A stretch of DNA of 64,000 bases from Nepenthes gracilis (taxonomy: Eukaryota; Streptophyta; Magnoliopsida; Caryophyllales; Nepenthaceae), in contig BSYO01000004.1 in assembly GCA_033239525.1 (NCBI GenBank), forward strand, positions 23,536,037 through 23,600,036, read 5' to 3'. This document shows positions 23,450 through 35,378 of this stretch, piece by piece (positions within the stretch are counted from its first letter, which is position 1; each line of letters begins with the position of its first letter). Below the pieces are notes generated by a model. It ran no database searches, had not been told where the DNA came from, and saw nothing but the letters and a program-made list of their open reading frames with translations. Made by a program: the position numbers and the translations under genes.

Positions 23450-23965
23450 GATGGCAGCTAGAAAGCCAAAAATCCCTCTTCCCGCCATGAGGCCTTTAGC
23501 CCTCCTCTTGGTCAGAGGCTCTCAATCTTTCTCCCGTTTAGAGGCCATCAGCGTTTCGCCACCAGGAGGCCCTCTGCCATCTGGAGGCCCTCCTCCCGTT
23601 CGGATGCCATCGGCCTTCCGCCTGTCCAGAAGCCATAGGCCTTTCGCCAACCAGGAGGCCCTCAACCCTCCTCCCGTCCGAAAGCCCTCCTCCCGTTCGA
23701 AGGCCATCGACCCTCAGCCTTCCCCCCGTCCGGGGGCCATCAGCTCTCTGCCGCTAGGAGGCCATTAGCCCTCCACATGTCTGGAGGCCATATGCCCTCC
23801 TCTAGTCTCGGAGGCCTCTTCGGCCCTCCTACAACTAGGAGGCCCTCGGCCTGTTTTAGGAGCCCTCCATCCCGAAACCATGATACCTCTGTCCCAGAGA
23901 TAGGAGCTCTTCGTCTCAGAGCCAGAAGCCCCCCGGTCGGAACAAAGATCACTTCATCTTAGAGC
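23450..23965 (+). repeat. degenerate GGAGGCC/CCTCC minisatellite
   Basis: Imperfect units of roughly 25-40 bases built on GAGGCC(A/C)TC and CCTCC(C/T)GTC(C/T)G repeat across this stretch. The high GC contrasts sharply with the AT-rich surroundings. The proline/arginine-rich open frames here are by-products of the repeat and not genes. Confidence 0.7.
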
Positions 23966-24049
23966 CACGAGCTCTCCATCCCGGAGTCAGGGACACATTG
24001 TCCAAAAGTCAACCATCTACTCAGGTAATAATAATATTGACCCACCAGT

Positions 24050-24263
24050 ACAGTTTAGTCTTTCTTCTCTAAACCGCCTTTCACAGGCGTATCTCTAAGC
24101 CACCCCTCCGCGGGCGCACTTTTAAGCCATCCTCTACGGGTGCATCTCTAAACCGTACCTCTATTGGGCGCACCTCTAAGCTGCCTCCCAGGGGCTCACC
24201 TCTTAACCACCTCTTCCGGGTGCACCTCTGAGCCACCCCCTCTGTCGGTCGCACCCCTAAACC
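24050..24263 (+). repeat. CTCTAAGCC-GGGCGCA minisatellite, left part
   Basis: Units of about 28-32 bases of the form CTCTAAGCC.CC(C/T)CC..(C/G)GGCGCAC repeat tandemly. The array resumes at 24732-24860 after the TRIM, showing that the TRIM split an existing array. Confidence 0.8.
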
Positions 24264-24462
24264 CGTAACGTTTCCAAACACCCGCCTGTAAATATTGTCC
24301 GCTTTTGGTTGGGAGAACTTTTCGGCGTCTCTAACCAAACGCAGCCTGCATGGTTTTGTTTCTGACAGGCCTACGACCCCCAAAACGCGTCTACAAGGAA
24401 AATGTCTCCACGGCTTATAAAGCATGTTTCGTTCCCCTCTCCATCCGATGTGAGATATCACA
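24264..24462 (-). repeat. TRIM LTR (3' LTR on minus strand)
   Basis: 199 bp, the same length as its partner. The plus-strand start reads CGTAACG, so the canonical TG is mutated to CG. It ends ATATCACA. It shares the GTCCGCTTTTGGTTGGGAGA, AAACGCGT and TTCGTTCCCCTCT blocks with the partner LTR. Confidence 0.8.
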
Positions 24463-24518
24463 ATCCATCCCCCCTTAAGGAGCCCAGCGTTCTCATTGGC
24501 ACACCGAATTGCGCCCTT

Positions 24519-24530
24519 ACTCTGATACCA
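24519..24530 (-). other. TRIM primer-binding site
   Basis: The minus strand reads TGGTATCAGAGT two bases inside the 5' LTR, an excellent match to the initiator-methionine tRNA 3' end complement. Confidence 0.85.
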
Positions 24531-24532
24531 TT

Positions 24533-24731
24533 TGTAAGGTCCCCGGGCACTCGCCAGTAGATATTGTCCGCTTTGGGTTGGGAGAACTTTTCGATATCTC
24601 CAGCCAAACACAGCCCGCACTGTTTTGTTCGTGACAGGCCAACGGCCCCCAAAACGCGTTTACAAGGAAAATGTCTCCACGGCTTATAAAGTATGCTTCG
24701 TTCCCCTCTTAATCCGACGTGGGACATCACA
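24533..24731 (-). repeat. TRIM LTR (5' LTR on minus strand)
   Basis: 199 bp, starting TGTAAGGTCC and ending GGGACATCACA on the plus strand, with imperfect inverted ends. It adjoins the primer-binding site and contains GGCTTATAAAG, a TATA-like string. Confidence 0.85.
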
Positions 24732-24860
24732 AAACTGCCCTCCGTGGCCGCACCACTAAGCCGTCTCCTTGTCGGGCGCACCTCTAAGTCGTCCCTCCAA
24801 GGGCGTACCTCTAAGCCGCCCCTTTGTCGGGCGCATCTCTAAACTGTCATTAGTTGGTGC
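24732..24860 (+). repeat. CTCTAAGCC-GGGCGCA minisatellite, right part
   Basis: Continuation of the array at 24050-24263, with units such as CCTCTAAGTCGTCCCTCCAA and CTCTAAGCCGCCCCTTTGTC, ending where the AT-rich LTR sequence resumes. Confidence 0.75.
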
Positions 24861-25115
24861 ATCCAAATGCTCTATCCACCGCTATATACACATATGAATT
24901 CATTACATTCTCCTAATATCTTTCTATTCTTTAATAAAGAATTATAATTTGAGCGTCAGAGGATATACGGTGGAAATAATTTTTTTCATCATCTGATCTC
25001 CTATTTATAATTTATGGTGTGCAGGTTTCAGATTGATAGTGACAGAGATCGGACCCACTCCAATTTAACTCATGGCGAAAGAATGGAAGGCTCCTTAATT
25101 CGTACCATAATTCGA

Positions 25116-27909
25116 AAATTAAAGTCGCATCAAGAGTTTTTCTTAATCTTTATTTTTTAATTTATGACATGCAAAACTACATAAATAGGCATGAACTTTT
25201 ATGAACATTTTAAGAACATGTAAGTACAACTAAATAAAATTTTAACGTATACAAAATTATATACTTGAAAATTTAAGATATGCAATTATAATATTATAGG
25301 ACTTTTAAAAAGCTGGTGCAAATTACATAAATTTTTTAATTTACTTTAAACATAAGGCACTTGAGAATATATATCTAAAAATTAAAATATATAGAGGTAT
25401 TTAAACACAATTTAAATATATATGTAAACATGATTGTAGAAAATTAGTTTTCACACGTAATATATATGAATTAAAAGTATGTATTTTGTAAAAACTTTAT
25501 CGAATGAAAATATAATAATATGTATATAAGGTGTGAACTCTTTAACTAAAAAAAATTTAAATACATAAGCATTTTAAATAATAAATACTTATAAAGATTA
25601 GTAATAAGAGAAATATGATCTTAGATGCACTCATTTTATACTTAAAATCACTATAAATCTTTTGAATTTCACTTAAATTCTCATTTCCTAGCTTTCTCTC
25701 TCTCTCTCATTCACTTTCTTCCTCCCCTTTCTCTGTCTCACTTCTTTTTGCAGAAAAAATGATTGAAATCGAGTAAAAGGAGTCTTACATAAAACATTGA
25801 CATATGTGCACCTATTAAGTATGTGTTAGGTGCTAAGACAAAAATCATTTGACCCACGGGTGTCTATCAAATGCATATTCTACTTCAAACATGTATGCGT
25901 GTCTCTCTTAAACACATGTTGAATACAAATATTTTACCTAAAATAAGTATAAATGTCATAGAGATATTAATCAAGTGCGCCCTTACTACTTTAAAATGTA
26001 GATATGCATACGTCATGTGTTGATCAAAAGTTACTCGATCTGATGTGACTCGATTATAAAGTTAATTTTAATAAAAAATTCATTTGACCTCAATATTTTT
26101 ATTAATTTAACTCAATTTATTATCAATAAAAATAAATTTGAGGTTTGTCATTTACATGTTATTTTCTTGATAGATAAATAGATTATAATATAGTATGAAA
26201 AATTCCATCTCTTAATTCATATATTAGTTTTTATTTTTCTTAGTAAGAATCAATATATATTATCATTTTTTAATTTCACTATAATTTAAAAAAATATTAT
26301 CATAAATCACGTAAATTAGAATATGCACCGATCCCTTAATTTATCACTTAACAGTCTTTTAAAAAATAAAAAATTACTATAAAAATAAATGTAATAGTTA
26401 TTAATAGCTATAATTTTTTTTTTAAAAAGATATTTGTATAAAAATATCCTAAATATTAAAAAAATTACTTGCATGAAATATTACTTAATCAAGGTGAGGT
26501 GGGACAGACTCAAAAGGAGAAAAACATCACCCCAATTGCAACCCAACTCTACCAGCCCATCTATTTAAGAGAATAATTCAATCACCATTGAAGGTGTTTT
26601 GATCTTGTCTGTGGGCATGGACTATCTTTCTTTTCAATATTTTTTAAATAAATAATTTTAAAATAATTAAATTATAATTATAATTTAAAACATATATTTT
26701 TTTAAAAAATGATTAAAATTTAAAGATAGAAGGGTTTTATCTCTATAAAAAAAATATAGCCAATTTAACCGGTGATTGAGGTTTATCGAAAAAAAAACCT
26801 ACGGTTTTCTTAATCCAATTAATTAAAAAAATAATCACCAAAACAATTGATTAATTTATATGTATATATGTATTTTTTTTTCTGAAAAATATATCCTATA
26901 ATATATAAATAAATAAAATATTAATTTATCTAAAAGTATTTTAAGTATATATGAAGTGGATTTGACAGTTGACCAATCATCACCCATTATTCTGCCACCT
27001 CTCCCATCATCAATACTTGCAATCGCAACATTCAATACTCAACTTTCTCATAATCTGATAATTTAATAACAAATAATGTCAATTATTTTATTTATTTATA
27101 ATTATTTATAATATCTATATAGTTTATTAGACTCTAAAAAATCAAAATAAAAACAAAAAATCATGTATCATGTATAAAATAATTATATAATAAATATAAA
27201 TTGATGAGATAGGGAATTTAATATTTTAAATAAATCACAATTTAAACTAAATTATTATTATTTTTTATATTTTAGTCTTTGTCATACGTAAAAGCGACAA
27301 GAAAAAAGCAAGCTTTTATTTTTAAACAAGCTAATAAACATCCTTGTGTCCACTATGCAACAAAAATAAATAAATAAATAAATATATCTCTAATGTTTCT
27401 GATTCTTTAATGTTATTATTTATAACTTTCTTAGCAATAATTTTATACCGTGTCTAAAATATTACCAAATTTATTATATTTTTGTGTCATATGATACATG
27501 TAAAAAATTCAACCATTTTAACGCTAAAAAATATAAATATATAAAACCTTACTTTATATTACCGTAGTTTCTATTTCACCATATAAATGGGACCATTGAA
27601 TATCTAAATACTAAGATATTATTAAAGTAAAATCCAACAACGAAAGATGAACAGTTGGGACGTCAATGGGCACGGCGAGCAGAGGACAAGTATCACCTTT
27701 AGAAGTTATTCTCATTTTCTCTCAAAATCATAAATGAAAATTGCCAAGAAAAAATCATTCAAATTCACACAACCATGTAGAAATTTGGTCTATCACTCTA
27801 ACACTGATTGTGCGTTGATCGCGCTTGAGGATTTTGCCAAGAGCATTAATTTGCATAATTCAACCGTCTAACTTATAACAATGTGCTTAAATTATACGTC
27901 TATTAAAGT
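25116..27909. other. AT-rich intergenic DNA
   Basis: Long A/T-rich sequence. A CT-rich string (CTTTCTCTCTCTCTCTCATT) lies at about 25690-25710. No reading frame or named element is recognised. Confidence 0.5.
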
Positions 27910-28826
27910 TGATGGGCCTAACCATAACATGAGCTGATCCAGTCATAACAAGAGTCGATCTGATAGTCGGTCCATTAGTCAATAAAACCCAACACAAAAC
28001 CGTGCCTAGGAATTGTCCAACTGGCACATGGAGGACCAATGACCGAGAGTCAAGGGGTAGCTTCTGCAGATGAGTCAATCATAGTAAAATTACCATTCAT
28101 TTCGGCAATAGTAGTCTGGCAACGCAGAAGATATCGGTGCAATAGGTCTCAGTCAATTGTAATGGCGGTTAACTATGAAAAATTGCCATACCCGCTGATC
28201 AACGGTAGCTAGCCAACCCATGCAAGAAGCAACTGGGCTCCTGTTGGGTACCATTAACTGCGGTCACATTATCATCACAAAATGACATCTAACACGATGG
28301 CTCTCATCAAAGTCCCAATGGTTGACGAATCTTGGTGAAATACTTGTCATTAGTCTTGGCGCCAAAGTCTTTCCCATGAAGCACTATAAATTTTCTCACC
28401 CTTCATTGGAAAAGAGATCAAGCAATTCCGTGTGAAAAGTCACACTCAAATGAAACACAATAGCAAGAAAGAACAAAACTCATTCTCAACATAGCTCTTT
28501 TTTCTCCTCACAAAAGTCACTTCCCGTCCAATGCATCTTAGAGAGCCACTCATCAAGTGCGATCTATGGGAGCCCAACCCTCCACCTCTCCAAGCCACTC
28601 CCCGCCAAGCACACTCCAAGAGCTCAGGCCTCTTCTTGCGATACCTGTATACGAGTATTATTACATTCTTTCACATCATCTTTATATCTTTCTATTTTCC
28701 TAAAAAAGAATACTGATTTTGGCATCGAAGGATAAACCGATGAACAAATTCTACCACTCCTCTCACCGAATCTGCTCCAATTCATCCCATAGTAAAAGAT
28801 CGAGTGACTCCCTAATCTGTACCACA
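27910..28826 (+). repeat. LTR remnant, gypsy-type family
   Basis: Starts TGATGGGCCTAACC at 27910 and ends CTGTACCACA at 28826, followed by ATTTGGATACC, which could be a decayed primer site. It contains a promoter-like ACTATAAATTTTC near 28383, and GGCATCGAAGGATAA near 28720, a string I associate with plant gypsy LTRs. It shares its end block with the element at 23222-25115. No internal region follows, so it is probably a solo LTR. Confidence 0.5.
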
Positions 28827-29455
28827 ATTTGGATACCACATATATATTAAAAATATTTTACATATCATCAAACTGTCATATTATTTTATTATATAATAAT
28901 GTAAAAGTAAACATTTATAGTATACTTGAAGTCATGCATAATGTTTTTTTTTTTTTTGAAAAATTGGTAATCCATTGTTCTCTATTCACTCTTCTTTATC
29001 ATCATTTGTGAAAGTTACGGATATTATATGTGAAGAATTAGTGTGTAATTTTTAAAACAACATCTTAAATTTAGAGTAAATGAAAGTTAACAAAACTTCA
29101 TTTAATTTAAATCTAAAATCCACTCTCATAATTCAAAAAAAAAAAAAACAGCACTGTTCATCATTGATAAATAATAGATAATTTTATCATTTAGAAATAA
29201 CTCATTAATTATAAAAATATCGTTATTTATATCAAAAGCTAAAGACATTAAAAAAATTTTTTTTACAAAATATAACAAATTATATGAAATTATAGTATTT
29301 AATTATTTTAATAAATTATCAAATATGATTAACATTATGTGAGACAATTCTAATACGTATGTTGTACTTCTAACTTGTGATGAACCTATCTGAAGCAGCA
29401 AAGACAGTAGATGGTAGCACACAAGCACTGGAGTTTTTAGATTCAAGATCAATGC
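28827..29455. other. AT-rich, 3' flank of broken gene
   Basis: No feature is recognised beyond short homopolymers (T-run near 28946, A-run near 29136). Confidence 0.5.
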
Positions 29456-30009
29456 TCAAATATTCAATCTCTGTTCTTCCACGAGATTCACGGCCTCTGA
29501 ACCGATGAGCACAGGCTTGCATCTCTCACAAATAGCGTCTGTCCAATCAGAATAGTTTCTCCTCCGAGGCAAAAGGATGAACCATGCAAGAGCAGTGCTC
29601 TGAGCCTGTGGATATGACACTTTCGCTTGCATTAAGCATAACCATTTCCTCGCCTCATCTATTACTAATCCACAATGATCGCTCGCAGATAAAACTTCTG
29701 CAAATTTAATATCACTGGACAAGTGCAAAACGTCATTTCGAAGATCATTTGTGAGGATAACCCATTTTGTATTCCACGATACTTCATCAAATCTGACCAT
29801 TCTAACAAACAAATTTCAGCATAAATCAACAAAGTCGTACATGCAACAGAAATCAATTAGTGAAAGCGCAAGTAACCAGGTCACCTTCCCAGCCAATGAC
29901 AATGGCTATAGCAAAAGCCTTCTCAGTGATTTCAAGTGCAGAGATGCTGATACGGGCCCTGACACTTGTAAGGAAAACCTGTCCATTCTTATTTCCGCCC
30001 TGTTCATCT
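29456..30009 (-). pseudogene. unidentified gene, 3' exons, split by a copia insertion
   Basis: Two exon-like blocks. The first, 30009-29877, reads NKNGQVFLTSVRARISISAL, EITEKAFAIAIVIGWEGDL and then a GT donor (CCTG|GTTACT). The second, 29801-29456, follows a TTTGTTAG acceptor and reads VSWNTKWVILTNDLRNDVLH, LSSDIKFAEVLSASDHCGLV, IDEARKWLCLMQAKVSYPQA, then a C-terminus ending LVEEQRLNI and stop. Both have protein-like composition. Joining them by the obvious splice sites gives a frame mismatch of one base, suggesting a further lesion or a missed splice site. The 5' part of the first exon lies beyond the transposon at 35379-35429. I do not recognise the family. Confidence 0.55.
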
Positions 30010-30751
30010 TGTTGAGGGGTCACTCCCGTATAAAAATCCTGATGGTCCAAGAACTTCAAGAATGCACAAGGATCTTGTGAGGCTGAGATCCATGGACTCA
30101 TGCATTGAATGTACACGGATTATGTGAAGAGTCTTTGGTGCAAAAAGAAGATGGTCAATAGGCGTTGACCAATTGGAAATGAATATCCTACAAGACTGTC
30201 CTCTACAGCAAGCGTACAATTGACCCACCATATTTGATAGTTGAAGGACGTCAGCATGCCAGCCTGTAGCACATGCATGCGCCGCCTGCAGGATAGAGCA
30301 TGTACCTATTGTTGCAGGCCTTGGAAGTCGAATGTTAACCAACATGCAGCCAGAGTGGTTGGTGATCTCCCTGCTCGTCTATATATATATATATATATAT
30401 TCATTATATTATATATACATGTGAGAGAAGCAACGTGTTTAGAGAGCAAGTGTTGATAGAGGAGAGGAAGAGTGAAAAAAACAGAGCAGCAAGAAAATCA
30501 AGAGAGTGTTTTTTGTACTCTATTATTTATTTTCGCCTCAAGGGCTTGCCCGGCTGTGAGATTTATGTAATCAAATCTCATATAGTGGATTCATTTTGTG
30601 GACTCTGTGTCCCGTGCTTTTTACCTTAGTTTTGAAGGATTTTTTATATAAAATATTCGGTATTTATTTTCCTTCTTCCATTTTACTTTGTTGTTCATGT
30701 GTGTGTGATCCTATGCCTTTTGTTATCCGACCGCCCATTTGGATGCTAACA
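30010..30751 (+). repeat. 5' LTR of central copia element (742 bp)
   Basis: TGTTGAGGGG to ATGCTAACA. It contains a (TA)n run near 30380-30400, probably part of the promoter, and the leader-like block GTGAGATTTATGTAATCAAA, which recurs in the 3' LTR near 35187. Confidence 0.9.
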
Positions 30752-30752
30752 A

Positions 30753-30766
30753 GTAGTATTAGAGAC
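30753..30766 (+). other. degenerate primer-binding site
   Basis: The sequence after the 5' LTR reads AGTAGTATTAGAGACAGG, a decayed form of TGGTATCAGAGC (initiator-methionine tRNA complement). Confidence 0.6.
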
Positions 30767-30786
30767 AGGTTGAGAACTCTATTCTA

Positions 30787-31550
30787 ATGGCATTACAGTA
30801 TAAAGCAGTCAACGGTCAAGGCAACTTTATCCTCTTGTAAGAGAATGTGAAGAATATCTTAATTAGAGAAGGAACGGTGAAGGCCCTGAAGGAGGAGGAG
30901 AGGCCAACAAATCTGACCGAGGACGAATGGTAAGATAAAAGAAATCTTACTAACTATACCATCAAATTTTACCTGACGGATAACACTCTCCGGAAGGTCT
31001 TCGGTCTAATAGACCTAGCGGAGGTTTGAGAGAAATTAAATAGCAAATATAAATTCAAATCCTTGACAACCAAATTGCATATAAAGAAATGATTCTATAA
31101 CATGTGGTTGTCGGAAGGTGGCAACTTTGATAAATATTTGGATGAGTTTAATCGGATTGTAACGCAAATGTCAACTCTTGATGAAGAGATCGAGGAGGAG
31201 GATAAGGCGTTGGTAGTACTAGGCCTCTCTGCCAACTTCTTATGACCACATCATCACCACCTTACTGTTTGGGAAAAATATGCTTAAATTAGATGAGATT
31301 ATTATATCCTTACTTATAAATGAGTTAAGGCGGTCACAAGGGGCTTTAACATCTTCAATATTCAAGTTACTTGTGATCGAGTCTAGGGAAGAAGTAAAAG
31401 ACGCGACCAAAAGATCGGATAGAAAGGTCATAATAAGTCTCGGTCAAAACATCAAAATCTTGAGTGCCACCATTGTGATAAGAAGGGACATATTCAAAAA
31501 ATTATTTCAAGTAAAAGCGAGAAAATGCGAAGAAAGAGAAAGTAGATAAA
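30787..31550 (+). pseudogene. copia gag remnant
   Basis: ATG at 30787 opens MALQYKAVNGQGNF and is soon stopped. Downstream pieces in changing frames show the gag helix region and a zinc-knuckle-like CHHCDKKGH segment near 31460-31490. Multiple stops. Confidence 0.65.
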
Positions 31551-31559
31551 GGACTAGGA

Positions 31560-32760
31560 GAAGAAAGTTCTCAGTCTCTGTGGTCACAGGAGGTGATCTC
31601 TTGTTGAGAAGTGAAGAAAACGTGGCAAGTCTGACGGACCATGAGTTCGGTTTGGTGGTTAATTTTGATGCCTCTCTACATGCCACGTCTAGAAGAGGTT
31701 TGTTCACCTTCTAGACTCCAGGAGACTTTGGAATGATAAGAATAGAAAATGAAAAAACATTTATGGTTGTTAGGAGAGGTGACGTTGTGTTGGTCACCAA
31801 CAATGGGACGAAACTGATACTAAAGGATGTTTGTTATGTCTCTGACATCCGACTGAATATTATTTTAGTCGGCGGTTGGATGATGAAGGTTACTGTAATA
31901 CCTTTTGTGAAGGTGAATGGAAGCTGACAAGAGGGTCTCTGGTTGTAGCACGAGGAAAAAAGTCCTCCAACCTATACGTGATAAAAGCTTGTGTAGTGGT
32001 CGGGGACACAAACTCCATCACCAAAAAGGAATCTGAGGACCTGTGGCCCCGGAGGTTGGGCCACATGAGCGAACATGGACTATATCATATGGCCAAAAAG
32101 GGCCTTATCCCAAAGCTGAAGGAAAATGGTCTGAAGACGTGTCCTCATTGTATGGTCAAAAAGTAGCGTAGAGTCTCGTTCCATAGAGAACAGATGTGTG
32201 TGGATCATTTAAGAAGTCCTTTGGTGGAGCCCAATGCTTTATTTTTTTATTGACGATTGCTCTAGAAAATTGTGAGTTTACCCACTGAAAACTAAGTACC
32301 AAGTTTTCGGTGTGTTTGAGCAATTTTATATTCTTATGGAGCGTCAAATGGGAAAGAAATTGAAGATCGTTCATAATGACAACGGAGGGGAGTACATTAG
32401 GGCTTTTGATGCCTACTATAAGTCTCATGTATCAGATATTAGAGGATACCACCAAAAACGTCGCAATTGAATGGAGTGACCGACCAGATGAATCGCACAC
32501 TGTTAAAAAGGGTGACGTATATACTCTCTAAGGCAAAGCTATCCAATTTCTTCTGGGCAGAAGTATTAAAGATCGCAACCTATATCATGAATAAGTCCCC
32601 AATAAGCTATTAAGGGTGAGGTGCCAGAGAAGATATGGTCCGATAAGGGGCCTCTTATGACCACCTAAGGGTGTTTGGATGTAGAGTCAATATTCATGTC
32701 CCGAGAGATGAAAGGAGCAAATTGGAGTAAAAAATAAAGCAGTGCATATTTCTTGGCTAT
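31560..32760 (+). pseudogene. copia protease, GAG-pre-integrase and integrase remnants
   Basis: The protease active site is degraded: a VNFDASLHATSRRGLF segment stands where DTGAS is expected (31660-31705). The flap region is at 31733-31870 (VLVTNNGTKLILKDVCYVSD). GAG-pre-integrase is LWPRRLGHMSEHGLYHMAKK with CPHC at 32041-32160. Integrase has HNDNGGEY near 32378 and NGVTDQMNRTL near 32470, where the usual catalytic Glu is Asp. Stops lie between the blocks. Confidence 0.7.
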
Positions 32761-33079
32761 GGGAAAGACGAAAGACTCATCCGGTTAAGAGATGTGATTT
32801 TTATTGAGAATAAGACTATTGAGGATATTGATAGGAAGACCAAGTCTGATATTAACCGGATGGATAAGGTAAGTATTAAAGTTGTCCGATCGGACTCCCA
32901 GAAAGATGAGGACAATGGTCCTAAAGTTGTCGAGGACAATGGTGAGACAACACGACACCTCATGAGGACCAAAATGAAATAATTCCACAATTGGCTGAGG
33001 AGGGTCTAGTGAGACGGTCCATGAGGAATAGACAACCATCCATCCGTCTTTCTCCTAATAAGTATGTCCTGTTTACTTA

Positions 33080-34560
33080 TGTATGAGAGTTTGAGACATT
33101 TAAAGAGGCTATAGAAGACGAAAATAAGGAGAGATGGTTAAAAATCATGAAAGATAAAATGAGCTCTCTGTATGAGAATCATACTTTTGATTTGATTGAG
33201 CTTCCTAAGGGAAAGAAAACTCTAAAGAACAAATGGGTTTTTCGATTGAAGATATCCGAAGACAATATGCAGCCGAGATATATGGCGTGGCTGGCAATGA
33301 AAGATTTTAATCAACGCAAATGTGTGGATTTTGATAAAATATCTGCGCTCGTGGTAAAAATGTCTTCGGTCCGTATTGTGCTTGGCTTGGCAACTGTCTT
33401 GGACTTGGAGATAAAATAATTGGATGTTCAAACAACATTCCTTCACGGAGACCTTGAAGAGAAAATTTACATGAAATAATCAAAGGGGTTCGAGGTAAAG
33501 GGGAAGGAAGGATTGGCCCGTCGTCTAAGGAAGAACTTGTACTGACTAAAACAAGTTCCAATACAGTGGTATAAGAAGTTTGAATCTGTCATGGTCGGAT
33601 AAGGATACCAAAAGACCACTTCTGACCACTGCATCTTTGTGTAGAGATTTTTCGAGGACAACTTTGTCGTCCTTCTCCTTTATTTGGATGACATATTGAT
33701 TGTTGGATAAATCAAGGGGTTGAAAGAGCATTGAGATAATCATTTGCCATGAAAGATCTCGGACCGACGAAGCAGATTCTGGAAATCAAAATATTTTGCG
33801 ACCGGAAGAATAAGAAGCTTTGGTTTTCCCAAGAGGGATACATTTAAAAGGTGCTACTACACTTTAACATAAAAAATTCCAAACCAGTGAGCACTCCACT
33901 AGCTAACCACTTCAAGTTGAGTAAGAAATAGTATCCGTTCTAGAACACAGAGAAAGCCCGCATGAAAAGAATACCTTATTCCTTGGCAGTTGGTAGCCTA
34001 ATGTACGTGACCGTGCGTACAAGGTCTGACATTGCTCGTGTGGTTGGTATTGTCAGCAAATTTCTCTCTAATCTAGGGATGAGCATTGGTCTGTTGTGAA
34101 GTGAATTCTCAGATATCTCCGAAAGACTTCAAAGATATGTCTACATTTTGGAGAAGAGAAATTTCAGTTAGTCAGCTACACATATGCGGATATGGCCGGA
34201 GACATTGACTCTCGAAAATTCACATCAGGGTACTTGGTAAAATTTATTGGAGGAGTATCTCTTGGCAATCTAAATTGTAAAAGTGCGTCGCCCTTTCTAT
34301 TACGGAGGCCGAGTTCATTGTCATAATCGAGGCCAATAAAGAGATGTTATGGATAAAAATGTTCATCTAAGAGCTAGACTTAATGCAAAAGAAATATATG
34401 GTACTCTGTGACAACCAAAATGTTATACATTTGTATAAGAACTCCTCATTCCATTCAAAATTGAAGCACATTGACATTCGATATTATTAGGTAAGAGATG
34501 TTATTAATGAAAGGCGGTTGACAATAGAGAAGGATATATTAACAAAAATTTTACCAAAGA
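33080..34560 (+). pseudogene. copia reverse transcriptase and RNase H remnants
   Basis: RT begins near 33147 with MKDKMSSLYENHTFDLIELP and KNKWVFRLK, continues to LDVQTTFLHGDLEEKIYM across a stop at 33417, and keeps an intact catalytic FVVLLLYLDDILIVG motif at 33660-33710. RNase H segments (YADMAGDIDSRKFTSGYLV near 34180; a DNQNVIHLYKNSSFHSKLKH-like block near 34420) follow. Stops and frame changes inactivate it. Confidence 0.75.
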
Positions 34561-34618
34561 GTAAAAATAAAACTTGCTATATTTTAGTTAGGTTGACATA
34601 TATTACTTTCTCACGGTC

Positions 34619-34631
34619 GTGAGGAAAAGTT
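34619..34631 (+). other. polypurine tract
   Basis: GTGAGGAAAAGTT lies immediately before the 3' LTR, where the plus-strand primer of reverse transcription is expected. Confidence 0.6.
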
Positions 34632-35378
34632 TGTTGGGAGTCACTCCCGCGTGAAAATCTTGATGGTCCGAGGATTTTAAGAGTGCACGAGGACCATATG
34701 AAGTTGAGGTCTGCGAACTCATACATTGAATATCCGCGAACCATGTGAAAAATCATTGGCGTAAAAAGAAAATGGTTAACGGGCATTGATCAACTGAAAA
34801 TGGATATCCTACAAGACTCTACTCTATAATAAGCGTACAGTTGACCTACCATATTGAATAGTTGAAGGATATCAGTATGCCAGCCTGTAGCACATGCATG
34901 CGCCGCCTGTAGGACAGGGCATGTACCTGCTATTGCAGGTCTTGAGAGTCGTGCGTCAACTACCACGCAAACCAGGGTGGTTAGTGGTCTCCCTACTCAT
35001 TATATATATATATATTATATATATATATATTCATTGTATTATATATACATGTGAGAGAAATAACGGGTGTAGAGAGCAAGTGTTGAGAGAGGAGAGGAAG
35101 AGTGAAGAAAAAAGAGTAGTAAGAAAACCATGAGAGTATTCTTTGTACTCTATTCTTTGTTTCCGCCTTAAGGGCTTGCCTGGCCGTGAGATTTATGTAA
35201 TCAAATCTCATATAGTGGATTTATTTTGTGGACTCAGTATCCCATGATTTTTTTCTTAATTTAAAAAAAATTTTCACATAAAATATTTGATATTTATTTT
35301 TCTTCTTCCATTTTACTTTGTTGTTCGTATGTGTGATCCTTGCGTTTTATTATCCGACCGCCCATTTGGACACTAACA
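34632..35378 (+). repeat. 3' LTR of central copia element (747 bp)
   Basis: TGTTGGGAGT to ACACTAACA, colinear with the 5' LTR but with many substitutions and a longer (TA)n stretch near 34999-35030. Confidence 0.9.

Larger units (their letters stand above)
24264..24731 (-). mobile_element. complete TRIM retrotransposon (468 bp)
   Basis: Two direct repeats of equal length (24264-24462 and 24533-24731, 199 bp each) flank a 70-bp core. On the minus strand the right LTR is followed directly by TGGTATCAGAGT, the initiator-methionine tRNA primer site, and the core ends in a purine tract (AAGGGGGGATGG) next to the left LTR: the complete layout of a terminal-repeat retrotransposon in miniature. There is no coding capacity, so it would depend on proteins supplied in trans. 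The flanks AAACC and AAACT fit a 5-bp target duplication with one change. It sits inside a minisatellite. The LTR text (CCAAAACGCGT, CACGGCTTATAA, TTCGTTCCCCTCT, CGACGTGGGACATCAC) recalls a common angiosperm TRIM LTR; that last point is from memory. Confidence 0.88.
23222..25115 (+). repeat. old LTR-like element with GC-rich internal repeats
   Basis: It begins TGATGGGTCC at 23222 and ends in a TTCGTACCATAATTCG string near 25115. The end resembles that of the LTR remnant at 27910-28826 (CTGTACCACAATTTGG), and both carry a CTAATATC/TCATC.TTTATATC-then-TTTCTATT block about 150-200 bases before the end. A reverse-oriented relative lies at 40415-41345. No internal coding region or primer-binding site is attached, so it is probably a solo or truncated LTR of a gypsy-type element. 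A TRIM has inserted into it. Confidence 0.55.
30010..35378 (+). mobile_element. complete but decayed Ty1/copia element, Tnt1-like (5369 bp)
   Basis: 5' LTR 30010-30751 and 3' LTR 34632-35378, both starting TGTTG and ending CTAACA, flanked by a perfect CATCT duplication (30005-30009 and 35379-35383). The inner order is primer site, gag, protease, GAG-pre-integrase, integrase, RT, RNase H, purine tract: a copia layout. The coding part has many stops and frame changes and the LTRs differ at many positions, so the insertion is old. It lies within an exon of a minus-strand gene. Confidence 0.92.

Noticed and set aside
23451..23768. Proline/arginine-rich frame of 105 residues
   Set aside because: By-product of GC-rich tandem repeats; the reverse strand is equally open.
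24081..24781. Long minus-strand open frames (179 and 107 residues)
   Set aside because: They run through the minisatellite and both TRIM LTRs, repeat the same text twice, and have no family features.
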